A stretch of DNA of 64,000 nucleotides. It comes from Galaxea fascicularis. Its lineage: Eukaryota; Cnidaria; Anthozoa; Scleractinia; Euphylliidae. The stretch covers positions 1,910,231 through 1,974,230 of the forward strand of contig OX419346.1 of the NCBI GenBank assembly GCA_948470475.1. The letters run 5' to 3'. The notes under the pieces were generated by a model. The model made no database searches. It was not told where the DNA came from and saw nothing but the letters and a program-made list of their open reading frames with translations. Made by a program: the position numbers and the translations under genes. Positions 11,221-23,683 of this stretch are shown piece by piece. Each line of letters opens with the position of its first letter. Positions within the stretch are counted from its first letter, which is position 1.

Positions 11221-14053
11221 CCGTTGGGCCGAGTTGGCTATAACCAATCTTATATCCAACAAGCGCGAATGGAATAATTGTTTTATTAAATTTTCAACCT
11301 TCGGTTTTGCTAAATTTTATTTAAGTGTAAGAAACGAGAAGAAAGTGATGAGACTTTCGGGCGCCAAAGCGACCTTTGACGCATTCATTTCCATATAAGG
11401 TCAAACGCAGGTATAATGGCTGGTAACCAAGATCTAGTGAACCAATCAAAAAGCTAGAATTGCATTATCCGAGGTTGAGAATTTAGTAATAGGTATTACC
11501 CCCTAGCTAAGCAAGAATGGGAGTTGCCAAGAGCTGAAGTGCACGAGAGCGGCACGAGAGGTTTCCTGAACGATCAGTAGTTATATCTGCAGTAATTCTT
11601 CCCAACATACGGAGGGTTGAACGACTGAATTATGATCCGCAACTCCCGCACTTTTTCGCGTTTCTGCCTCTCCCGGTAATTTATTTTTCCCTTGCCTTCC
11701 ATCCCCCACCCCCCATTCTTTCTCTCGGCCCCTGTTCTCCAGAGTTCCAGTCTCCTATCTCTCCTACTAAAATACTGAAAATGTCCCAAGACGTTTGTTT
11801 TTTAGTTTTTTCGTTGTTATCGTTACTGGTCTTTTCTAAGAAGGAGGAATCTTGGCGCGACGGTTTAAACTTGAGTATTAGGCATTTGAAAGTGTAAGGG
11901 AGGAGAGGAATTGAACGCGCGCGAAGAGACAAGAGGGAAAGAGGATTATTTTCTCCACGCTTCGCGTTTCTTCATCACGTGCTCTTTTCCCCTCTTTTCT
12001 TTACTTTCCACTGCTTGACACTTACCTGCCGGATAAGGGTCATTGAAAGGTGACAGAATGTAAGTGACAATAGGAGCACGACGAGGGTAATTAATGATGT
12101 CAATTGCAATGTTCTTTGCCGCCTCTATTTCATCACTCATGCTTCCGGTATCATCCATGACAAACATCAGTGACACATCTCCTTGCACCGCCATGAAACT
12201 ATCGAAAGTTTCACTTCCCACGCTCTGGCGAAGGCCCTGGAGAAATACTTTTCCCTCGTTTAGAGAGCTTCGCTTTTCACGCCTAGGCGCGGATGGTTTC
12301 GTGCTCAACAAATACATGATCTGTCCCATCATCTAAAAGATAATCACATGATGCAACTCATGAGTTTTTACATATGATCTAATTAAATGATAATGATAAT
12401 GATGACGATAATGATAGTGATAATGATAAATGATCGTTATAGTGATAATGATAATGATAATGAAAAATTAATAAATACTCAATTGACCACTCCCCTGGAG
12501 AGGCTTTTCAGGGACAGCGAAACAAAAAAACAAACAAACGAAAACAACAGAGTTAATGATATCCCAACTGGCGGAAGGTAGACCACTTTACAAGGATGAC
12601 CGAGAGGCTGGACTGGGCACTTACACAGAACAACGTGCAACAGTTAGTGGCCAGAGCGGGATATGAACCCGGATCGCCGCCTTAAAATCGAGCGCCCTAA
12701 ACCACTCGGTCATCCGTCCTCCAACTGCGTGGCATGGCAAGCGCGCAAGAAAGCCTTAAAATCAAGAGAAAAACAGGAAGTCGATCGATCAGGAGTGGTC
12801 ACAAAATCCTTTTGTAGGGACCGCGAGACGAAACACGATATCGTGCTTGTAACCTTTCACCAGCACGTTTGGATATACATGTATCCACGGCGAATTCGGA
12901 AGGCCGGGAAAGGACTTTAACATACCGTAAATTTTAATTTAGCCCACGCAGGTTCTTATATAAATGGTACTTAAAGCAAATTTAGGGTAGTTCTTATATT
13001 TTCATATGAATTTCTTTTAAATATATTATAAATATCATCTCATACAGTGTGGGGATGTCCTTAACAAGATATCAGCTCAAACAAACTCATAGTCACAAAT
13101 ATAATCAGGTGATGATCTTAATTCAGCAGTTTCTACCTATATACTTTTACAGCAACTCCACTGGTAAGAACCTAACTTAAAATGTTACCCTTACTAGGTT
13201 ATTAGGTGGAGGGAGCTTAAAATGAAAATTTTAGCCTAAAAGGTTATTATTAAAACCCAGGTTCTTATACGCGGGTTTTTCAGAAGGGGCTTGTTTACAG
13301 GGAATTTGTCGAGAATATATTCGTATACGAGACATGCGTATACTGGAGATTCAAAGTTATACTTGTAACTGGCTAAGATTGGCAGGTTTTGGTGGTGAAT
13401 CATTTGTTGTACACACTTGCCCAGTTGCACCTAAGTCTTCAATCGACAGATTCTTTACTTTTTCTAGAACGAATAACTCCGGTAATAAAACACAACAGCC
13501 TTACCTGTCGAGCGAACTTATAATTCTTGCTTCTCACGGCTCTCTCAACAAGAGCTTTTTGTTTCGTCAACGTCTGCGCACTATAGACAATACCTGAAGC
13601 GTTGGCATTCGCTACTGCTCGTTCAATTTCATTAAGCACTTCCAGAAACTTGTTGGAGGGAGAGGAACGCTGCCGATAAACCCTACGCTCCTTCTTGTAC
13701 GTCACAACAGTTTCTGTGATCGGTACTTGTGTGGTTCTTGGTCTTGGATGTGCAGTACTAGTTGGTCTACGTATTCTGAAAGGACCGCCGAAGCCTCCGG
13801 AGACACTCAATCTCCTGTGTACAACAAGCATCTTATCAGGCTTTTTCTCGGAGCTCGTGTAAATAGTTTTCATGACCGTCTTCGTCGTCTTTTTGGGCGT
13901 GAGAATTTCGACGGTTCGTTCCGAGCCACTCGAAAAATCCATGAATGAATCACGGGTGAACTGAAGAGAGGAGAAAAAATTGCCCCATGATTGATCTACG
14001 CATAGGAAGAGGACCATTATCCCAGTCAAAAGGAGCTGAACTCGTCTAGCCAT
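6849..14053 (-). CDS. Secreted VWA-domain protein (VWA7/hemicentin-like), six exons
   Basis: Complete 756-residue protein. Coding exons in order are 14053-13505, 12332-12026, 10802-10533, 9633-9328, 8351-8091 and 7426-6849 (stop). All junctions are GT-AG and keep frame; intron 1 is phase 0 and introns 2-5 are phase 1. Residues 1-24 form a signal peptide ending near DQSWG. The basic Ser/Thr-rich region after it precedes a VWA domain (about 234-400) split over exons 2-4. The metal-site motif is DDTGSMSDE (D243, T245, S247), the variant form seen in VWA7-like proteins, followed by GGGDCPEYTF (312-321) and YVFTDAGPKD (D343). Exons 4-6 encode beta-rich repeats of the family's C-terminal region (for example TWTLAVRGSNGGHEF and FKLKLRGTT). 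No transmembrane segment or anchor is seen after the signal. Likely an extracellular adhesion or matrix protein; the ligand is unknown. Confidence 0.85.
7427..8090 (-). other. Intron 5 of the VWA gene
   Basis: The 664-base intron runs from GTAGGT (minus-strand donor after CTTG) to TTCTCAAAG. It is phase 1. I see no repeat with clear termini and no nested gene. Confidence 0.7.
8440..8544. repeat. Near-perfect foldback element in VWA intron 4
   Basis: 'catggtttgatgctactctg' at the left is matched by its exact reverse complement ending at 8544. Arms extend to a total of about 50 bases each around a short A/T loop. It lies within intron 4 (8352-9327) of the VWA gene. Confidence 0.8.
8720..8885. 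repeat. Pyrimidine-rich degenerate tandem repeat
   Basis: Repeated variants of 'ttctccctcctcccaactt' make a strand-asymmetric C/T tract of about 165 bases inside intron 4 of the VWA gene. It is transcribed as a purine-rich segment in the pre-mRNA, since the gene is on the minus strand. No ORF here is credible. Confidence 0.6.
9840..9944. repeat. TGAA/TAAA-type microsatellite, left of the MITE
   Basis: Degenerate 'aatgaatgaacgaatg' repeats end exactly where MITE copy 1 begins. Similar 'gaatgaatggatg' sequence resumes at 10274, so the MITE appears to have inserted into a pre-existing microsatellite. Confidence 0.7.
9945..10273. mobile_element. MITE copy 1 in VWA intron 3
   Basis: A 329-base element with inverted ends: the left begins 'caggagcccatcaccaggag' and the right ends as the complement of 'caggagtccatcactaggag'. 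An 'atgaat' sequence at both borders may be the target duplication. A central hairpin ('cctttcttttgttctaaagt' and its complement) occupies about 10079-10137. A second copy lies at 10823-11159 in the same orientation. There is no transposase reading frame. Confidence 0.85.
10823..11159. mobile_element. MITE copy 2 in VWA intron 2
   Basis: About 337 bases, clearly homologous to copy 1 along its length, with the same inverted ends and central hairpin. The loop of the hairpin is in the opposite orientation to that in copy 1. Its left border is about 20 bases from the acceptor of VWA exon 3 (exon begins at 10802 on the minus strand), so it directly abuts the 3' splice-site region of intron 2. Confidence 0.85.
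11165..11290. repeat. Inverted-repeat element in VWA intron 2
   Basis: The arm 'aacaattattccatgagcgc' with 'gcgttggatat' pairs with 'atatccaacaagcgcgaatg' and 'gaataattgtt' about 60 bases on. The middle has a second stem ('tagccaac'/'gttggcta'). It follows immediately after MITE copy 2. Confidence 0.75.
12387..12470. repeat. TGATAA microsatellite
   Basis: Degenerate 'gataat' repeats in intron 1 of the VWA gene, close to the acceptor of exon 2. The frame that is open across it (12387-12581) is a repeat artefact. Confidence 0.85.
12575..12722 (-). mobile_element. tRNA-derived SINE
   Basis: Read on the minus strand, the 5' part resembles a tRNA. An A-box-like 'tgaccgagtggtttagggcg' is followed about 35 bases later by a B-box-like 'gggttcatatcccg'. 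A tRNA-unrelated tail then runs to about 12575. The head resembles a Leu/Ser-type tRNA in its A box, but the anticodon stem and acceptor are too degraded to call a functional tRNA. It lies in VWA intron 1 in the same direction as the gene. Confidence 0.7.
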
Positions 14054-17000
14054 GATTTAGGAATCCAATAGACGCTCAGTCTTCTTCAGTTTGAAGCGCA
14101 GAGAGTCAATTTCACCATTTGTCGTTATGAGGTCACCGGAAGATGTGTAAAACATCATTCGTCGCTGGATGTGTAACGGAAGTATTGATCAAACTTGTCT
14201 AAACACGTGGGTGTCAGAATATTCTCGTGTGTCCTTAAAATCTTCCATCGATGTAAAACCATGCGTAGGCTCTCCCCAATGACACTTGCTTGAAATAAAT
14301 GACTTGATAGAGAAGGAGGGCTCTCGGCAACAAAGAATGAGGAGAATTTAGCATATGCGCGAGGAAGAAAGCAGCACGAAAAGATTGATTCGCATGAAGT
14401 AAAAAATCATGCAGGCGAATTTTTTGCACGTGTATGAACTGTACTTTAATCAATGCAAAGTGCTTCATGTTGTTTGGTTGTGAAGGAAAAGGTCAGACCG
14501 TAGCGGCGGTGGGTGGGGAGGCTGCTTCGCGCTCGTTTTGGATAGGCTACTGTTGTTAAAAGCTGTAGGTTTGAATTCAGACTTAGCCAAGAGCGCCAGC
14601 CGTAGAAAATACCGATGCAACGAAACTATGTTTTTAAACGAAAACAAAAGAAAGCAGAAATAAAGAAAGCAAACAAGCATGAAACAAATAGGGTTTTTAA
14701 AGTTTTCAAGTGCTTACCTCCTACTCACTGAGTCGGAGAAGTTACCCTGCGGAGCGGTCGCCGAAGAGAGGAGGAAAAACGAGATTTGCTTTTTCCTTCA
14801 AGGGTACCTCGCATAATTACCCTTACGGTAATTTCACTAACCTTTCCGGGCTGGCTTCGCGGGGCAACGGAGGATGCGAGCGCGAAAAACGCGCCTTTTT
14901 GTTTAGTAAAACTAGTTCCAGGTCTTCTTTATAAAGTAAAGCCGAAGTTGCGTGACGGATGTTTGGGTCATTAAAACGCGGGGCCGGGGTCTGATGTAGG
15001 GCAGGAGCCCATGGGATTTTGTGTAGGGCTTGGGATAGGGATAGAGTAGGGTCAGGATTAGGGTTAGCCGACCCGGGCCCCGGCCCTTGCGTTTTACTGA
15101 CACCCCGGAATGTTTGCAACATTGGCATCAACCATGCAGTTTTTTCACATAACTGGAAACTGTCAACTTTCTCGCCTTACCCTCCACCACCCTGGCTACT
15201 AACCCCTCTCCCCATCTAGCAATAAACGAAAATTACGTGACATCAATTACTTGTTAACTGGTCATTTAATTTTTCGTGTATGTATCGATCATGAAGATTC
15301 TCATTCACTGGGGTACGGTTGGAATGGCTTTAACTCCGGTCTTGGTCACTGGTCTGTTAAAAAAAACAGAGAAAAGCAGATGAAAACCAGCCTCTTGTTA
15401 CGCCACATTTGATCAAGTACACGTACACAAGAACCTGGTGTACTAGTCCTGGTAACCACTGTTCAGACTCGCGTTTTCTTAAATTTAAAACCTTTTTCTA
15501 TGAGAATAGTCTAAATAATATTTTCAATGTGTTACATTCTGTAATTATTTTAGACGAATTCGAAAACTCACAACATACCTTGTCGGTCAGAAGATGAGCT
15601 TTACTTTCCGTGTCATTTAATACTGTACAAAGTTTCGACGTCTCCCCCCTTTTCTTCGGGCACAAAAGAATTGACCAGCCAAGCATCGCTCAGGAACCGC
15701 GCGTTCGTTTTTCTTTCGAGAACTTTCTCCTCGTAACGAAGATCTCACAGTTATCTTCGAATCTTTCTCCGGCCCTGCAAAGGCTGGCGGATCAGCGAGT
15801 CCTTCTTGAAATAATCCTCTGCTTAATTTTTCCTTCTGAAAATTCTGACAATGAAAATACAAGGGAAATCAGTTTTGAGTTTCTCCTTGGACGTCGAGTT
15901 AACTTGAAGATCTGGCCATTTTCAATTGGAGAAATTTGTTTACCCGCAAACAAACAATTACCTTTGTATTCCACGATGCTCTCTGGTTTCTTAGGCGAGG
16001 ATGAATCGCAGAAGCAGTTAGAAAAACAGCTGAGAATAAAAGCACCATCATCTCTCTTCGCTTAAAATTCATCGTTTTCCTCTCACAAGTTTTGAATCTT
16101 TTACCTTACTGTCATGAAATAAAAATGTAATAAAGAAAGTAATCAGTACGTTGAGAAAGACTCAAAATTCGGTTACATGTAACGAAGCTTTACTCAGTCT
16201 AGTTTCTTACCCCATTCCACTAAAAGCAACTCGGGAGTGGTTAGACCGCGAGGATGAGCCGTGGTTAGGCAATAAAGCCTAAGCAGAAATCTATCGGCAG
16301 TGGCGGTCGATCTAGATCAGTAGAACAGCCGATGACGCCGCCGTAAAATTGAAATTCAGCGTGCATGTCGTTTCATTTATTAGAAATATTTAAATTTTGC
16401 AAAAATCTTTGTGTGGTCACCTAAAATGAAGAGCATACTTACCAGGGTTAGACTGCGAGTAGGGTTAACTAAGTTAGGTACCTTGACCAAGGTTTTGACC
16501 CTCTAACTGCTTTGCTGCAACCGTCACTTCGTTATTATATTGCAGATGTCCCTCAATCTGATCACGCTGACTAAAACTGCGGCGAAACTCGTCGTTTTGT
16601 TAAAGTCTTTTTGTTGAAGCGGATAAAGACTAGACGCTTTGGAATCAATGACCTATTTTATGCTTTTATTAATATTATAATTATATGATAAATACAGGTG
16701 AACGGATATCCTTGGGTTCCGAATCGTTCCTGTTTTCAACTTATTACCTTGAATTTTAGCCTATACTGAAACCATAACAGAAAGCTCACGAGTTTATCTT
16801 GGCTTAAACGATTGAAAATGGGTCATCAACAAATTGTTTAGCTATCTTTCTTACTTAATAGAGAGATTTTATTGCCTCACTAAGAGTTATTTTGGCATAG
16901 ATAACGGTCATTTGCGGTTTGTAAGCCGCATAGGCATTCGTCACCGTCGGGATTAAATCATCTTTGACGAAGGTCGAAATAGAATTTAAAAAAAGTAAAA

Positions 17001-17455
17001 AATTAAAAAAGTCTCTAACTTCAGCGCAAACAGAGAATACCGAATATTAAACAACACCATGTGGTCAGAGTTTTCTGCCTTCTGTTTAGCATGTGTTGAC
17101 CGGCTTTACACACCATTTATAGACGGACGCAACACTACCTATCAAGAACAAATCATGAAAAGTTCTGTTCTGTTGGTCACTTTCATATGGTAAGGTTATA
17201 AAAAAGCATAGTTTTCTAAAAAACGTCGTTATCTTCACGCAACACGCACCACAAAAACGGCGAATAAGGCTTAATAGTCAGTTCGCCTTATATTCCACTT
17301 CTATGTCCAATTCATCAACAAATAAATTATTTGTCAAATTCATTAACCCTTTAAACCTGTCCTTTAAAGATCTTTGATGTGATATATCAAACACAAGGAA
17401 AACTGCTTCATCATATATCGAAATTCTGGGAAATGGATTAAAAATTTTTATTCAG
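14054..17455. other. Upstream flank of the VWA gene and intergenic DNA; no supportable gene
   Basis: The VWA 5' flank (about 14054-14230) shows no clear TATA box. A 151-codon open frame at 15610-16065 (+) starts at GTG, lacks recognisable motifs and overlaps open frames on the other strand, so I do not call it. At 15050-15066 there are two telomere-like 'ttaggg' units within a G-rich stretch. Nothing else is recognisable. Confidence 0.5.
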
Positions 17456-17481
17456 CTTCGAAGTGTTTAAACACTTCGAAG
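17456..17481. repeat. Perfect 26-base palindrome
   Basis: 'cttcgaagtgttt' is followed directly by its exact reverse complement with no spacer. It may be a hairpin or dimeric protein site, or the remains of a small element. Confidence 0.7.
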
Positions 17482-17677
17482 TTTTTGTTTTATCATAAGT
17501 AGAATTAGGAATCTAAACCTCCGATCCATCACGGTTGTGATTTCCTTTGCCACAGTTCTTTTCATCAGCGTTATTAATGATTTGAAAATTTAACCGCGGC
17601 TTTTCAGTGTACTTGATGCTAACACCATTTATCAGTTTCTTCAGACTCACTAAGTGAAGTCGCATCTGGAAGCACAA

Positions 17678-18109
17678 TTTAAAGTGCCCCTAGCCCTCAA
17701 ATATTTTTTTGCTAAAATAAATGTTTGCATCTGTTCGAAACGCATTTCGGCTCTTTTTATCGTTTCTTTACCAAATCTTGACTTTTTATAGGCCTTAAAA
17801 CTGAGCCTCATTTTTTTCACGACCGAGTCAGAAGGGGCGTGGGTTTATTCCTGATTTGACGTCACAAACTGATTTCCACTCATGCATGCAAAGTACCTGA
17901 TTATGGCGTCAAGACAGGAATAGACCCACTCCCATTCTGACTCGGTCATGAAACAGTGTATAATGCTTAGTTTTTCGTGAGTTTTGAAGCCTATAAAAAG
18001 GCAGCCTGAGGAGTTATTAAAAAAGGAAAAAAAGGCCGCAGTGCGTTTCGAACAGGTGTAAAAATTTATTTTAGCGAAAAACATATTTTTGGCTTAGGCT
18101 CACTTTAAA
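17678..18109. mobile_element. Large foldback element (about 430 bases)
   Basis: The outer arms pair imperfectly over more than 150 bases: the left has 'gctaaaataaatgtttgcat' then 'ctgttcgaaacgca', the right carries the complement. An inner near-perfect stem runs from 'gaccgagtcagaaggggcgt' to its complement ending at about 17947. The 79-codon minus-strand frame at 17845-18084 lies in the arm and is not a gene. Confidence 0.75.
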
Positions 18110-21100
18110 ACCGGGGCTGTAGGTAAGAACTGCTCAATGAATTCGCACAATACAGCTCAAACGGGACAACAGGAGACTGTTGTTCAATTGATAGTGTCTG
18201 ATAATTTTCGATTTTAATTAAGTAGTAATGTTATTAGTAGACGTGCAAAACTTTGAAGCATATTATAGCATTCTGAGTTAGTTTTAATAAGAATGAACTG
18301 AGAGTCCTTGACATGCGTTTAATTTACCCTAAAAATAGCAAATTGCGCAACTGAATCAAGCCAAAGCCCCAGGGGCATTAAACCCACGCTACATTTAAGT
18401 GGCCCTACAGATTAAATCCACACGCTGAACCCAGTTCCATAACCATATGAACGTTGGAAATCTAAAATTGCTCGCGGTAAGGGTGAATTTTACTACAAAA
18501 TAATGAAATCATGTAATCATGAAATCCATCGCGCGTTTTCGTGAAAGTGTGTCGGTCACCGGTACTCAAAACAGAAACAACCTTCCGGGAAGGGGAAATT
18601 CGGTTTGGTGGGACAGAAAAGGTATCACTTCAAAACAAGTTAGAAAAGGACATTGTGGAGGAGTGGAGCAGCTGAAATCATATTTAAGAAGAGAAAATTT
18701 ACATTCAATTTCAAAGAATTAATGGTTGACGGCAGACGAAACATAAAAATTATCCAGCTAATAAACACCAACCTTCGTTAGGATTTAACTGCGCTCATGG
18801 TTAAAAAGGAGCAAAAAAAATCATGTAAGATATTCAACTGAAATTTCTGAGTATCTGAAAAGTGTTTTAACACTTAAAAGTGAAAAGCATACCGAAAGCA
18901 TCTTTTCCTGAGTACTTTCCTTTCAAACAACACACAACTACGTATAAAATTCACTGTTATGTTAATGACTTAGTAATAATGGCGATATATGGCGTCGAAT
19001 ATCTTGTCAGTATAGCATCGCATTTTTATTTGTTCCTCAAAGATGCTTTTCGCTTTCAGTTTTTAGAATTTACAGGACAAAGGATTTATAAAGATCTGTA
19101 GAGACTCAAGGTTGTTTCCCGGCTGCGTGGTCTGAAAGGTTTTTCGATAATATTCAACATGCATTTAACTGATTTAAGAACCATTGATTACTGAGCTTGT
19201 TATTGCATACTGAAACTAAACGATAACTGCATGCGCATGCTCCGGACACAACGACGGCTTCTTTAGTCGGCGTGTGCGATAGTTCTCAAGTAGATTAAGG
19301 CCTGGGTCAAAACCTCTTATTGGTAAAAATGTTTTTTTTTTTCATAATATAACAGGCCATAAGAATGGCACTGAACCAAAATTTAGCACATAGGAAGTTC
19401 TCATCGTCCTTAACATTTTTAATTATAAAGGACCTTTCTATAGATCACGTGACATGTGACGTGACCATTTCTTGGAAACATCGCATATTTGGGGAATTGA
19501 TGACGGTCTTAAAATATATTATCGTATAAAATGGATTTTCTTATGCAGATTAATCATTTCCAGCACCTCTCGTTTGGAATGATCGTCCATCGTTATGTAC
19601 AAAAATTTTATACGGGCAAAGGTCATTTTTCAGACCAGAATTTAACCTTTGGGTGCCTAGGTGGTAATAATTTAAAAACAAAACTAAAAGAACAATCATT
19701 TCAAGCGTAGAAAGTTAGATACACTGGATTCCCATTAAAAACGCTGATTTATTTACTTGTAACGATGAAATCCGCCACCAATTCGCTGATTTACGAAGGC
19801 TTCATATTTTGGTCACGTGACTGATCAAGTGATCAAAAATTACACGTTAAGGCAAAAGAAGACAACGAGATTCATGTTTAGCGAAAATCTTATTTGGATC
19901 TATGAAATCTTGAGAAAGGTATTGGCAATCATCCATATTTCTGAACACACCGCTAAACCAAGAGGCCTTAAAGTGCTTGAGTTTAACAAACACGAAAAAT
20001 GCTCCGGAAAAAATTTGCCAAAATACTGAAAGCTGTTTTTACTGATTTACCTTTGTTTTGGTTTTGCCTTTATAGGATGTCGAACAAAAAATGCTCGTAA
20101 TGTATTTTTTCACGGCCGATGTCATATTTTATTAGCCATGTAATTTCTGATTGGTTCCTTGCGTTGTATTCGTTTGTTTACCGACTATGATTCGCTGAAG
20201 AGTCCTCAACCAAAAGACACGCGCTCCATATGCTGTAGTCCCTATCCTTATAAACACTTTTTCTATATTTGATTGAATAGATTTAGTTGCGGGTAGGTAA
20301 TTTGACAAAAATGTTTTTGAAAATATCACATCCCCGCCTTTTGCCCCTCCCTCCATGCCGACTTAAAACACTGATAGTTGCATAACACAAGCAATACAGC
20401 TTTACCACGCACTGCAAGTGATCTGAGCCAATCCAATCAATCATTATTGCATATATAGATGAGATTCTCCATCACTGGGTGCTAGAACATTCCTCTATTA
20501 CTTTCAACATCTTCAAACGTCAGCACGAAACAACATGTTCCCAATGCATGCGATGAAATGTAGTATGGTTAAATCAGGTTAGCCTCTTTCTTCTCTAAGC
20601 TTCTGCAGTCGATATTGGACATGTTGGATCTCTAGTGATCATCCCGTCTTGTCTCCTTCTTCAATTTGCGTGATTTCATCTTTCGGTTGCGCCAATGATC
20701 TCAGGATTAATGTACGACTCTTTGTAAAACTATATTGCAAATATCTTTGCCAGGCACTGATCGACCATCCGTCATAACTCAGCAAGAGCCGGAACATCTT
20801 ACAACGTGTTTCAACATGCTTTGCCAAATCTCGAAGTTTCACTATCGTATTGCAAAATAATCATTTTTTTGTCACGACAGTTATCAAAGGCTTCTGGGTG
20901 GCATGTTTAACCCGTTCTTGACATGCGCGAATCTTAGTAACCAATCATATGGAGCGTTTGAAGTCAGTGATCTAAATTTGATATTGCCACAAAACTGGCT
21001 CATTGGGAATAAATTTTGAAGATTTTTCAAAAGGTCTCCATTCGACCATCAGCTGAACGAAGAGACAAACGTCGTCCGAAATTCAAAAACGTAAGTATTA

Positions 21101-22495
21101 CGTTTTCTCAGTAATATTTTGCAAACTTGAAATTCAATTACAAGACTGACAACAAATTGAAACTACGAAGAGAGCATTTGAAGGAGACACCATTTTGAGT
21201 TATTACAACTGATTTACCAAGGAAACCCTGAATTGGCTGTCAGGACGTGCTCTCAACGAAACCTAGAATAGTTTTGAGCTGATTCTAACTGGCAGCTGAC
21301 AAAATGTCCCGTTTAGTCTTGTTCCTTAATTAAACCACAAACTGTTAAAATTTTGTTCTTGGCGAATATTACGTTCACTTGCAGGTATATTCTGGGTTTT
21401 CTATCATCCTTGCTTTTTATTACCATCATGGTATCCTTCACTGCATGAATTGCATAACAGGCAAAGATAAGTTCTCCGTACATACATTAATGCTGTTAGT
21501 CTACAAACAGCTTACTTCAAAACAAGACAACAAGAAAATTTGGAAAATTAAACTTAATGGTTTCACTGCCGGAATCAGCACCACAGGAAAGTACTGCTCA
21601 GTAGCTTTCATTTGAATGGTCACATTTAGGGATTGCATCCTCAGACTCAAACGTTAGAGCCACCTCGAAAGCAAACAACACAGCACATAGGAGCAAACAA
21701 AGCATTAGTTATAACAGTTCAGTCAGTACTTCAGGCTTCAGGCTTCTAGAGGGAAAAATCTGTTCAACACTGCACTCATCTCATGGAAATCGGAGAAATT
21801 ACATACATACATATATACATTGTTTATTTGGTGTCTTATACATCCTACATATCGTGTAATAAATTTGTACAAATATGTTGCTTTCCCGGGGTTGCTTTAT
21901 CGGAACAAAGCTATGTTACGAGAAGTGAAAGGCTTATGGCAGCCACGGTTTGCAGGTGTTTAGATGGCAACTGTTTGATTTGCTGAAAAAAAAAAAAGAA
22001 ACAGGGGAGAGTTCACTTGTCCAAATGCCGACTTCCCATTTTTTTTGTACTGATGCCATGAAAATCCCCTGATCTTATACGATATATCTCAATACGAACG
22101 GTATTCTGGGCAATATGCCCAGCCACGCTATTGTAACCATTTTGATCGATCATTTCCTCCTTATTGAACATTCTTGTGTAAGTCTTATTGTCCGGAAACT
22201 GTCCGGAGTTTAAATATCGTGTGCAGTCCACGTTTTCTGGCAGAATCACAGTATACTGCAGTAGACAGAAAGGACGACAAATTGTTGAGAATGTTGTCTA
22301 TTTCGGATATTTTATTTGTCAATTGTCTGATCACATGAATCGACTTCCTGTTTGCCTCACAAGCACTATCTTGCGTAACTGTCATCGCTAACACCATTTC
22401 AACATGAACAAACGTACAGAAAAAAAAGTTCTGGCCGCACCCGTGGTTCCAAACTAATTTGAAACCATAACGATGAAGAAGAAGCTAACGAACCT

Positions 22496-22790
22496 AATTC
22501 GGGTCCATTTGAAAGCGCAGAACCGGTGCCCCTGAAGTCAAAAGTTTATGTAACAAAATTCCCGAAACATTTTCACGTTGTATGTTGTTCAGAAAAGTAT
22601 CAAATTTACAATTTGCGCTGAACCTTTACAAGTTGTTTACTTCAATTCGGGTTGATTTGAAAGCGCAAAACCGGTGGCTCTGACGTCAAAAGTTTATATA
22701 ACAAAATCCCCGAAACATTTTTGCGTTGTTGTTCAGAAAAGTATCAAATTTTTCAATTTACACTCAACCTTTTCAAGTTGTTTGCTTCAG
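22496..22790. repeat. Tandem duplication, period about 148 bases
   Basis: Copy 1 starts 'aattcgggtccatttgaaag' at 22496 and copy 2 starts 'aattcgggttgatttgaaag' at 22644. Both continue with 'cgcaaaaccggtg', 'tcaaaagtttat' and 'gttgttcagaaaagtatcaa' type blocks with scattered differences. No reading frame is preserved. Confidence 0.85.
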
Positions 22791-23577
22791 TTTGCGGTTT
22801 TGCCTCGGTGACCTGACGTACCGAAGGGCAACAAAAATAACACTCCTTCAAAATTATTCCAACGTTTGTGACTAAAGTCCAGATGCAAGCTTTAATGAAT
22901 GAAATGTGAAGCGCGTAGAGCAATTATCGCTTGTTTCCTGCACGCTTTAAGGCACGCGCGCCGATGAAAGAAAAATGCCGCTAGTTAACGTATGTTAACT
23001 CTGTGCAAAGTTCAGATTGTCTCAAATTAAGACATCATTAGAGTTCTGAGAAGCTGAAGGAAATTGCAGAAGGTTCCCTAGAGCTTACCTCTCAACAGTA
23101 ACCATAACAAACATAGTTTAAAGTTTAGAGTTTTCAAATTAAGACATATTTAGTGTCCTGAAAAACTGACCGGATCAAGGACGATGCAGAGCTAGGGGTA
23201 CTTGCAACAGTATCCACGCAAAGCGGAAATATTTTTATTGGATTTCCTGCTTTCTTCATGCTTATCACCTCAGGCTTAAAGCCCGTATAAACGCTCCCCA
23301 AAAGAACAACAACAGCTGTAGTGATTGCAGTTAACCGATTGTACAGATACCGTTTGCGAGATCAGTAGACCCAGACATCCTGGGCCGAGAGAACGAAACC
23401 GAGGCTGACGCGGGCTGAGCTGGCACGATAAACAAAGAAGCAAGAGTCATTTGGGTTTTTAAAATTCCCAACTACATTTCTTGTGCTTACAAATGCTCGA
23501 ATAAAGAACAGAAAAAAAGGTAGAAAACTGAAAACTACTTGGAGCTTGCGAAAGCTGACTTTTTTCCATTCCTTTGA

Positions 23578-23683
23578 ACAACAACATCCAACAAGGGTCA
23601 ACAAATCACAACCACACTCAACATGCAGTGTTCGGCCAACCAACACCCAACATGTTGGGCCCAGAAATGCTGGATGTTGTTGC
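23578..23683. repeat. MITE-like inverted repeat
   Basis: 'caacaacatccaac' at the left pairs with 'ctggatgttgttg' at the right. An internal 'caacatgttgggcc' is itself palindromic. There is no coding content. Confidence 0.55.

Noticed and set aside
12644..12722. Functional tRNA gene
   Set aside because: A and B boxes are present but the acceptor stem and anticodon arm do not fold properly; fits a SINE head.
14912..15131. Telomere-like TTAGGG units near 15050
   Set aside because: Only two units within a degenerate G-rich stretch; not an interstitial telomere array.
15610..16065. 151-codon open frame on the + strand
   Set aside because: Starts at GTG, has no recognisable domain or splice context, and frames on the minus strand are open over much of the same DNA.
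17845..18084. 79-codon minus-strand frame with ATG
   Set aside because: Lies within the arms of a large foldback element and has low-complexity Phe/Lys-rich sequence.
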